Origin: CAXRDE01 sp964229355
GTDB lineage: Bacteria > Cyanobacteriota > Sericytochromatia > UBA7694
DNA: 64,000 nucleotides
Reading direction: 5' to 3'
Assembly (NCBI GenBank): GCA_964229355.1
Contig: CAXRDE010000025.1
Span: forward strand, 62,001-126,000
Each line of letters opens with the position of its first letter. The first letter of the stretch is position 1. The notes under the pieces were generated by a model. That model saw nothing but the letters and a program-made list of their open reading frames with translations, did not search any database and was not told where the DNA came from. Of the stretch, positions 8,263 through 16,100 are shown piece after piece. The position numbers were made by a program, and so were the translations under genes.

Positions 8263-9738
8263 AAAGTCTTCGTTTTGGGCACCACAGGCCGCCAGAATCT
8301 CTTCGGCACTGCGACCCTGTTGCGAGTCATACTCGTTAATAAAGGCGACCCGCTGCACTTCGGCCAGGGTGGTAATGCCTGCTACTGCTTTGGCGTACCC
8401 ATCTTCAGCCATTGAGATCAAGCGCCCGTCGGTGCGGGCCAGGTTGCGTAGATGGGCCGCGGGGGCGTTTTCTAAGATGGCTTCGCGAATGGCGTCATTG
8501 ATCACGAGCATTTCGTGAATGGCGGTTTGGCCCACGTAACCCAGTTGGTTACAGGCCTGGCAGCCCCGTGGAAGCCCCACTTTTGCGGCTTCGGGCTTGA
8601 CCTGAGACAGCCCCAGAAACTTGAGGTAGTCTTCGTGGGGGTGATCTTCTTGTTTACACTGGGAGCAGAGCTTGCGCACCAGGCGTTGTGATACGAGAGT
8701 CACATTACTGGAGGCCGTTAAAAAGGTATTCAGGCCCAGGGCGCTCAAGCGCAGCAGGGTGCCCATGGTGTCAAAACTGCTAAAAGAGGTGATGACCTTG
8801 GCTCCCCCTAAGGCCAGCTCTACTACAGCCTCTAAGGTTTCAGGGGTGTTGACTTCAGACACCATCAAAATATCTGAGTCTAAAAAGCCCATGGAACGGA
8901 TCATTTCGGGGTAGGTCATGCCACTTTCTGGCGTCCAGTTGCCCTGGGTAATACCGTTTAGGGTTTGTTCAATGGGGCTTTCGGCGGTGGCAATGGAGCA
9001 GGACAGCAGGTTTAAGGCATTGAGCGCGGCATAGGCAGTGGTGGTTTTGCCGGAGCGGGCAGGGCCCGAAAAGAACACCAGGCCACCCGGTTTAGACAGT
9101 GATTTTTTGAGGCGCCAGAGGGTGAATGGAGAACAGCCGGTTTGCTCCAAGTTCAGGGGCGAAGAGCGAGAGGGGTTGAGTTTTTGACGTAGGCTGAGTA
9201 CCATGGTTTCACCATGAACACCGGGATACGTTGCAATACTCAGCTCCATGGCCTGGTCGTTAAAACTGGCCTGCACGCGGTTGCGCTGCGGCAAGTCCTG
9301 GGCGTCTGGGTTCAGGGCAGTGATTTCTTTGAGGCGGGCGACCATGGGATTGCCCAGGTTGGCAGGCAAGGAGGTTTTTTGGGTTAAAACCCCGTCAATG
9401 CGGTAACGCACCCGTAAAAAAGCGCCTTGTGGCTCAATGTGAATCGCGGTGGCCTGATCGGCCAAAGCGTTTTGAATCAGATAATTGAGCATGCCTTGCT
9501 GTTGCTTGTGAGCAGGATCTGCATCCTTTGAAGCCAGGCTAACGCCCCCTACAATTAAGGTGTCTTCCAGCACTTCAGGACCCTGGGGAACAGGAACGAT
9601 GGGTGTGGCTTGCTCAGCGGGGGCTTCGAGCGCACTGTCGAACCCATTCTCGGTTTCATCTTCGGCGTATAGACTAATCCCCGAAAAACTTGTGCTGTTG
9701 TAGTCCTGTAGGATTTCTCCGTCGCTGTTCTCATCCAT
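8257..9738 (-). CDS. GspE/PilB-family type II secretion/type IV pilus ATPase, divergent catalytic motifs
   Basis: A 493-residue member of the GspE/PilB ATPase family, which drives type II secretion or pilus assembly. An N2-like domain is at about residues 82-185 (AIHIEPQGAFLRVRYRIDGV). Walker A is GPARSGKT (225-232), and the tetracysteine zinc element is present (CSQCKQ, GCQACNQ). The catalytic boxes are altered: the Asp box reads TAES, the Walker B region DILMVSEVNT instead of the usual IMVGEIRD, and the His box ITSFSSF with no histidine. The N-terminal 60 residues are acidic and atypical. No other pilus or T2SS gene is adjacent. GGAGGA 8 bp upstream supports the start. It may be an inactive or regulatory paralogue. 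Confidence 0.85.
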   Translation of the reverse strand: MDENSDGEILQDYNSTSFSGISLYAEDETENGFDSALEAPAEQATPIVPVPQGPEVLEDTLIVGGVSLASKDADPAHKQQQGMLNYLIQNALADQATAIHIEPQGAFLRVRYRIDGVLTQKTSLPANLGNPMVARLKEITALNPDAQDLPQRNRVQASFNDQAMELSIATYPGVHGETMVLSLRQKLNPSRSSPLNLEQTGCSPFTLWRLKKSLSKPGGLVFFSGPARSGKTTTAYAALNALNLLSCSIATAESPIEQTLNGITQGNWTPESGMTYPEMIRSMGFLDSDILMVSEVNTPETLEAVVELALGGAKVITSFSSFDTMGTLLRLSALGLNTFLTASSNVTLVSQRLVRKLCSQCKQEDHPHEDYLKFLGLSQVKPEAAKVGLPRGCQACNQLGYVGQTAIHEMLVINDAIREAILENAPAAHLRNLARTDGRLISMAEDGYAKAVAGITTLAEVQRVAFINEYDSQQGRSAEEILAACGAQNEDFL

Positions 9739-9784
9739 AACTCAGATCCTCCGTGTTGCATGCGTTCTTTTATTTTAAAGCCTT

Positions 9785-9815
9785 TTGGCACAACCCGCCA
9801 ATTTCGAGCTACAAT
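9785..9815 (+). promoter_or_regulatory. Putative promoter of the glycosyltransferase gene
   Basis: TTGGCA (9785-9790) and TACAAT (9810-9815) are separated by 19 bp, followed by AAAGAGG (9824-9830) and the ATG at 9840. It lies in the 101-bp gap between divergent genes. Confidence 0.45.
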
Positions 9816-9839
9816 GCTCCTTCAAAGAGGTATGGATTG

Positions 9840-10763
9840 ATGACCTATGCGGTAAGTGTGATTATTCCCGCGCTCAATGAAGAAGCGCTGTTGAAAGAAT
9901 TGTTTCAAGATTTTGCGGCCCAGCATTTTCGCGATTTTGAAGTGATTGTGGCGGACGCCAACTCCACCGATAACACCCGGGCTCTGGCCGACGCCCATGG
10001 GGCCAAAGTGGTCATCGGGGGCTTGCCCGCGGCGGGCCGCAACGCCGGTGCCCGTGCGGCCCAGGGGGAGTTCCTGTTCTTTTTAGACGCCGATGTGCGC
10101 CTTGACCCTTATTTTATCGGGCGAGCTTACGAAGAAATGCAGGAGCGCTTCCTGGATCTAGCCACCTGCCCCATTGTGCCGCTGTCTCAACATCCCGCCG
10201 ATATTTTTCTCCATGATTTTACCAATTTAACCATTCAGCTGGGGCAATTTCTGGATCCGCATGCTCCGGGGTCTTGTGTACTGGTGTCAAAGCGTCTTTA
10301 TCGCCGGGTGGGGGGCTTTAATCAGGAGCTCAAACTGGCCGAAGACCATGACTTTGTAAAGCGAGCCAGTGCTTTTCGGCCTTTGCGGGTGCTACAGAGC
10401 TGTCAAATTCAGTTCAGTGTACGCCGTTTAGAAAAAGAAGGCCGCTTGAATTTGGCGAAAAAGTATTTGGCGGTGGAGTTTCACCGGGCCTTTCGGGGGG
10501 AAATTCATGAGGACGTTTTTGATTATGAGTTTGGCAATTTTGATGCCGATACTGCCCCTGAAAAAGAGAGTCGACGCCAGCGGGTGATGGTCATGGGCCA
10601 AAAAATGATGGAGGGCATGCATCAGGAATATCTGAATTACCAGCAGGCCCTCAAGGAAGCCCTGGAAAACGGTCAACGTATTCCAGAGGCGCAATTGCAG
10701 AAAATAAACACCCGTTTTGAAGCGCTCAAACAGCAGTTCAAGCGCTTCTTAGACGATCGTTAA
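9840..10763 (+). CDS. Family 2 glycosyltransferase
   Basis: A 307-residue GT-A fold glycosyltransferase. The N-terminus YAVSVIIPALNEEALLKEL and the VIVADANSTDNT nucleotide-binding strand are typical of GT2, and the metal-binding DXD is in FFLDADVRLDP. A helical C-terminal tail of about 60 residues (EAQLQKINTRFEALKQQF) replaces the membrane segments found in processive GT2 enzymes, so this is probably a cytoplasmic or peripheral single-addition enzyme. Donor and acceptor are unknown. AAAGAGG lies 9 bp before the ATG; an upstream in-frame extension to 9753 crosses the promoter and is not favoured. Confidence 0.88.
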   Translation: MTYAVSVIIPALNEEALLKELFQDFAAQHFRDFEVIVADANSTDNTRALADAHGAKVVIGGLPAAGRNAGARAAQGEFLFFLDADVRLDPYFIGRAYEEMQERFLDLATCPIVPLSQHPADIFLHDFTNLTIQLGQFLDPHAPGSCVLVSKRLYRRVGGFNQELKLAEDHDFVKRASAFRPLRVLQSCQIQFSVRRLEKEGRLNLAKKYLAVEFHRAFRGEIHEDVFDYEFGNFDADTAPEKESRRQRVMVMGQKMMEGMHQEYLNYQQALKEALENGQRIPEAQLQKINTRFEALKQQFKRFLDDR

Positions 10764-11470
10764 CGGGCGCGGGTGGGCATGGCGGTGCCCCACAGGGTCT
10801 GGTAATTACTGCCCACACCTCGGGGGTAAGACTCCCGACGGCCCGGCTCACCGTTATAGCGCTGAAGCATACCTTTGGTAGCACCTTTGGCGCGGTCTTG
10901 CATCAGGCGGGTATAGGCCACAGAGGTCCACACATTGTCTTTAATGTTGTTGCGGTTGGCGCGGCTGCGATCGATGCGATCAAAGGTGGCTTTATGGTCT
11001 TTAAAGGGTGAACGCCCTTCACCCGCCACACGACGGGTTTCGTCAATGGCGACGCCGGTTAATTGGCCCAAACCGCCAGCACCCGTGCTGCTGCGGGCAT
11101 CGGGATCAAACTTACTTTCCTGGGCAATAATGGCGGTCATGATTTTGTAATCCACCCCAAACTCTTTAGAGGCTGCCACAATTTCCTGGGCCATTTCACG
11201 GGCCTGGGCGTCGGTGGCGCCGCTGTTGGGGTAGGCTTTAATGGCGTTATACACTTCGGTGGCCTCAGGGCTCATGCGATCAGGCATGCTGACAGAATTG
11301 GGCTCCATGGTGGCTGAAGCGCGCGCGCGTGCCTGATTATTATCGCGTGCAGCGGGAGCTGGAGTTCTGGCGGCCGGGGCATTGGCTTGTGCAGGACGCG
11401 CGGCAGGGCGAGCCTGGGGACGAATGGATTGGCTCGGGGCCGATGAAGAAGTACGACGGACGTTACCCAT
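10760..11470 (-). CDS. SLT-type lytic transglycosylase without signal peptide
   Basis: A 236-residue protein with a soluble lytic transglycosylase (lysozyme-like) domain from about residue 75 onward. The catalytic glutamate is in IIAQESKFDPDARS, followed by GAGGLGQLTG and the C-terminal RYNGEPGRR, all in family order. Such enzymes cleave the MurNAc-GlcNAc bond of peptidoglycan. The first 60 residues are low-complexity (Pro/Ala/Arg/Ser) and contain no Sec signal or membrane segment, which is odd for a cell-wall enzyme. It meets the glycosyltransferase tail to tail with a 4-bp overlap. Confidence 0.85.
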   Translation of the reverse strand: MGNVRRTSSSAPSQSIRPQARPAARPAQANAPAARTPAPAARDNNQARARASATMEPNSVSMPDRMSPEATEVYNAIKAYPNSGATDAQAREMAQEIVAASKEFGVDYKIMTAIIAQESKFDPDARSSTGAGGLGQLTGVAIDETRRVAGEGRSPFKDHKATFDRIDRSRANRNNIKDNVWTSVAYTRLMQDRAKGATKGMLQRYNGEPGRRESYPRGVGSNYQTLWGTAMPTRAR

Positions 11471-11638
11471 ACGGTCAGTTTCCTTTGAATGTTAAAAATA
11501 GAAATGAACCCTTTGGTTATGCCCTCTATCCGGCAAATTCTTGTGAGAAATTAAGAAAATTTCAGCAAATTTTTATACCCCTGTTCTTTGAGCACGGCCT
11601 ATGGGTAATGTTATGCTACCTAAAAAAGAGGAGCGTCT

Positions 11639-12703
11639 ATGTATACCCGCGTTCAGGAAAAAATTGAAAACACCCAGAAAATGCCCGTGTTCTTTCATCC
11701 GGCCCAGCTGGATTTTAAACCTTTGTATGAGTGGGCGCTGGGGAAACGGATTAAACACCCTGAAACCACCCAGCGGGCCGAGAGCATTTTGAGTGCGGTG
11801 AAAAAAAATCCGCAGCATTTTGAGGTGTTCACGCCACTGCGGGTGTCGAACCGCACCCTGTGTACCACCCACGACTACCAATTGTTGACCCTGTACACTA
11901 CCGCCCAAATGCTCGAAGAAGGCCGTACGTTTTACCCCACCGTGTTCCCCAATAAACGCATTGCCCAGCCCGATCCCACCAATCTCTACCATGCAGGCTA
12001 TTTTTGTTTTGATGTGGGCACCCCGCTCAATTCAAATACCTATGATGCGGCCACCTGGAGTGCCTCTTGCGCCTATGATGCCGCCTCGGTGGTGGCTGAA
12101 GGCATTGCGCCCATGGCCTATGCACTCTCTCGTCCGCCGGGGCACCACGCTTCAGAGTCGCTGTTCGGCGGGTATTGCTACTTTAATAATGCGGCAGTGG
12201 CCTGTGAGCGACTGCGGCAGGGCGGTAAGCGCATCGCCATGCTGGATATTGATTTTCACCATGGCAATGGCACCCAGGACCTTTTTTATCACGATTCTGA
12301 AGTACTCACCCTGTCCATCCACGGTGATCCTGAGACGTGTTTTCCGTATTACACCGGCTATGCTCATGAAAATGGCGCCGGCGACGGTTTGGGGTATAAC
12401 CTTAACTTTCCTTTGCCCAAGGGGACAGATTTTGCCACGTATCGCACGGTGCTGGAAGGCCATGTGCTCAACGATATCCGCAATTTTGAGCCGGACTACC
12501 TGATTATTTGTGCGGGCTTTGACACCTATAAAAAGGATCCTGTGGGTGATTTTTTGTTTGAAACCGAAGACTATACTGATCTGGGGCAATTGTTGGCCTC
12601 ATTAAACTACCCCACGGTGGTGGTACAGGAGGGGGGCTATTACACCCCTGATCTGGGCAAAAATGTGGTGGCCTTATTGAAGGGCCTTATGGGGGTTGCA
12701 TGA
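11639..12703 (+). CDS. Histone deacetylase superfamily zinc amidohydrolase
   Basis: A 354-residue arginase/deacetylase-fold zinc hydrolase. Family motifs are in order: SRPPGHHA (active-site histidines), GGYCYFNNAA, the zinc-binding LDIDFHHGNG, SIHGDP, CAGFDTYKKDP (second zinc aspartate) and VVQEGGYY. Bacterial members deacetylate acetylpolyamines or other small acetyl-amides or, less surely, proteins; length and the PPGHHA...GGYCYFNNAA block are closest to acetylpolyamine amidohydrolases. A GAGGAG Shine-Dalgarno precedes the ATG. The stop overlaps the next start (ATGA), linking it to a cyclic-nucleotide-binding protein. Confidence 0.92.
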   Translation: MYTRVQEKIENTQKMPVFFHPAQLDFKPLYEWALGKRIKHPETTQRAESILSAVKKNPQHFEVFTPLRVSNRTLCTTHDYQLLTLYTTAQMLEEGRTFYPTVFPNKRIAQPDPTNLYHAGYFCFDVGTPLNSNTYDAATWSASCAYDAASVVAEGIAPMAYALSRPPGHHASESLFGGYCYFNNAAVACERLRQGGKRIAMLDIDFHHGNGTQDLFYHDSEVLTLSIHGDPETCFPYYTGYAHENGAGDGLGYNLNFPLPKGTDFATYRTVLEGHVLNDIRNFEPDYLIICAGFDTYKKDPVGDFLFETEDYTDLGQLLASLNYPTVVVQEGGYYTPDLGKNVVALLKGLMGVA

Positions 12704-13104
12704 CCCAGGGGCTTGATGCGCTGGTACAGCGCTTTGGTCAACATTATGCGTCCGATCGCTATATTTTCAGCGAGGGCGACCACCAGCAAGAGGTGTACTT
12801 TATGGTGGAGGGGAAAGTGCAGGTGGAGCTGCGCAACGGCCGCATTCTCTGTGAATTGAGCCCCGGCGACGTCTTTGGCGAAATGGCCCTCTTTAATCAT
12901 GCGCCCCGCTCCGCCAGTGTCAAAACCTTAACCCCGGTGCAGGTTTTGTGTTTTGATGAAGAGAGTCTTTATCAGCAAATTACCTTATATCCTGAGCTGG
13001 CGGTGCGCTTGCTCAAGCTCTTGACCCAGCGCATGCAGCGCATGGATCAAGAGCTCAAAACCGCCTTGAGCACGCAGGCTTACCTTGAGAGTACCCACAC
13101 TTAA
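12700..13104 (+). CDS. Cyclic nucleotide-binding domain protein
   Basis: A 134-residue single-domain protein of the CAP_ED type. Recognisable segments are HYASDRYIFSEGD, MVEGKVQVEL, LSPGDVFGEMALFNHAPRSASVKTLTPVQVLCFD. The phosphate-binding cassette keeps FGEMALF followed by PRSASV, so cNMP binding is plausible. There is no DNA-binding or enzymatic domain, so it may act as a small sensor or partner subunit. It shares an ATGA overlap with the deacetylase gene, which makes regulation of that enzyme by a cyclic nucleotide an attractive but untested idea. Confidence 0.9.
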   Translation: MTQGLDALVQRFGQHYASDRYIFSEGDHQQEVYFMVEGKVQVELRNGRILCELSPGDVFGEMALFNHAPRSASVKTLTPVQVLCFDEESLYQQITLYPELAVRLLKLLTQRMQRMDQELKTALSTQAYLESTHT

Positions 13105-13114
13105 GGGCGCGGCC

Positions 13115-16100
13115 TCAATGGCTTGAGGTAATATCCCCCACCACAAAATTGTAGGGGCTGCCCACGGTGGCGTAGGTGAGTTCTGAACCCTGGGTGGCCG
13201 TGGCAAAATTACCGTTGAGGCGAATCAGTTGGTTATTGGTATTGCCCCGGTTTTCGACCCCCAGCGCTTCGTTGGCTCCCACAAAACCAAAAGACGAAAA
13301 ATTGGCCTGCATGGCATCAACGGTCAGGGTACTAACGATGCTGCCGTGGGTAGCATTGGTGGCGTTGGTGCTGTCTGCAAAAGCAATGCGCAAGACGTTT
13401 TTGCCCTGGGCAATATATAAGGTGCCATCGGGGGCAAAGGCCAAATCCCCTGAATTGTCAGATTGGGTTAATAGCGGGCTGTTGGTGGTGCCCGTACGAT
13501 AAATTTCGGTGCGGACTTTGGTGGCTAGATCGATGCGGTATACATTGGCTCCATTCGAGGCAAAGGCCACCACACTGCCATTTACAATACCCATGCCAAA
13601 GCGCGAGTAACTGCTGCTGCTTGTGCTGATGTTCTCTTCAACAATCGTACCACTGGAAGGATTCCACTTTCTCAGATCGTTGCCATTGCTGCCTTCAATG
13701 TAGTAAACAAAGCCTTTTTCAGCCCCTTGATTGGGGTATTTGCCGAGGGCGTTGCCCCCGTCGATCATATCGCCCAGCGAAAACAGTGCCCCCGTTATTT
13801 TATTAATGACATACAGGCGTTTGGCTCCGGCATTGTCCACGCCGTAGACCACATCTGAGAAGTTTTCGAGAAGCAAAGGCTTCTCGGGAGAATTTGCCAG
13901 GGGAGCATTGACCTCGGTGTCTACCAGTTGGGCCACCACCTGGCGCGAACCGCTGGAGGCTGTGCTCAGGTCGAGATCGGCGGTGTAAGAACCGTCGGAC
14001 TGGCGTGTGCCTGTGCCCAGTGTGGTCTGATTTGTGACATCCACAAACTGCACCTGAATGCCTGTCATTTGGGCGGTACTTAGCGGGTTATTGTTGCTGT
14101 CCTGAGGGGTGTAGCTAAAGGTGACAGGATCGGCGTCTTTAAAGTGCAAGGTGCCGGCCCCGGGATTGCTGCTATTGGTGGGTAAGCTCAGGGTTGAGGT
14201 GGTGTTTTGAATCAACTTCACGGTATGCGCATCGCTGACCACCGTTTGATTTTGCCCATTCCGTACCACGGTGGTGAGGGTATAAACGCCCAGCGGCAGG
14301 TTGGCAATACTCCAACTGCCCGTATAGTCCTGGTTGCCAGCTTCTGTGGCGGCCTCGTTCAGGACTTCGCTGCCTGTACTGTCGGTGACAATAAAGCGCA
14401 CATTGCTCCCCGTGGGCACGTGGCTGGTGGTGCTTTGCAAGGCCAGCGCGGGGGTCGATCCGATAACCACTTGTGTGTTGTCCGTGGGTTGGTTCAGGGT
14501 AATCCCCACCACAAAGGCCGTATGGCTATCGCTGGCTGCAGGGGTGCTGCTACCCGAGGGCAGCACTTGCATGTCGACGGTCACTTCCTGAGCCGATAAC
14601 GGAGCGGTCCAGGCATTGGTGGCACTGGCCCAGGTGTTGCCGGTGGTGTTGGTGGCGGCTAAGGTAGCAAGGGTGTTGCCGCCGCTGTCTTTGACCACAA
14701 AGCGCACGATGCCGCCGGTGGGCACGTTGGTGGCTTCCCCGGAGAGGGTCACGGCCGCAGAAGGAGCCACGACGCTGTTGTCTGCGGGGGTTTGCAAGGT
14801 CACGGTAGGCGTGGCCAGGGTAAAGGCGTTGGGGGTGTCATCGCTAAAGAGGACGCTGCTGGCGGGGTTACTGGTGGCCAGGATTTTGGCACGCACGCTG
14901 TAGTTGCCGGTATTCATTGCCGAGAGGTCTGCGTTGGCTTGCCAGGTGTTGTCGGTTTGCTGAGTGCCCACGAGATTGCTGAGGCCGTTGACGGGGTTAC
15001 CGCCGTTGTCGAGCACGTCAAAAAAGATGGTGGCGCCGTTGGTGATTTGCTCAGCGGTAAGCACAGGCACGCTGGAGGTGAGCAAGACATTATTGCTAAA
15101 AGCACCGGGAGTCAACGTGCTGTTGTTTACAGGTCCGGTGGTGTTCACGGCGTTGGTGACGACAGCCACGTCATGGGTGTCTACCACCAATGGGTTTTCG
15201 GTACCGGGTGGCAGCACCTGCATGTCAATGTCCACGTCCTGGAGGGTGCCGGGGGTGTTCCAGGCCCCGGTAGCGGTGGCCCAGGTGTTGCCTGAGGTGT
15301 TGGTGGCGGCCAGGGTGGCGAGAATATTGCCAGTGCTGCTTTTGACCACAAAGCGTACGGTGCCGTTGGCAGGCACGTTGGTGGCCTCCCCGGAGAGAGT
15401 CTGGTTGCTGTTGGGAGCCACGACGCTGTTGTCGGCGGGGGTAAGCAGGTTGACGGTGGTATCGACCACGTTGAGGGTATGGGTGTCAGTCAGTGTGCTT
15501 ACGACATTGCCGTTGATGTCGACAATTTCAGCAATGATGGGGCGGTTGCCGAGGGGGCCTGTGGGGGTAAGAATCGCACTGGCGGTATAGCTGGTGGTGT
15601 TGAGGTTGGGCCGGGTGGGGACCACGTCCTGGCTGAAGTTGCTAGCGGGGTCTCTGAAGCGGATTTTGTAGCCGTCAGCCACATCTTGTGGATTGAGGGT
15701 GGCGCTGGCCTGGAGTTCAGTGGGGGTATTGAGGGAGAGTCCGCCGCCGTCGGTGGGCCGCACGAGATCTAAGGTGCGGTTAACGTTGGTGGGCGGATTG
15801 ACGGTGCCGATGTTGCCGTTACCACCCCCGCTCGAACCACTGCTCGAACCACTGTTAGAGCCGCCGCCCCCGCCCCCGCCAGCAACAGCGCTGCTGGAAA
15901 CGCGGAAGGTGTGCACATTGCTCTCAGCGAGCACGGTGCCGCCGAGGGTTTTGAGAATGGCCCTGACGGTGTGGTCGCCCACGGCGGGTTGGTTAAGCGT
16001 GGCGGTGTATTTGCCCGAGCCACTGTCAATTGCGGTGATGCGCTTATTGCCGTCAATAAAAAATTCGACGGCGACACCGGCGTCACGCTGGGCCTGGGTA

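Noticed and set aside
13113..13128. Hairpin CCTCAA/TTGAGG between the CNB and giant lipoprotein genes as terminator
   Set aside because: No T-run on either side, and it overlaps the coding end of the lipoprotein gene.
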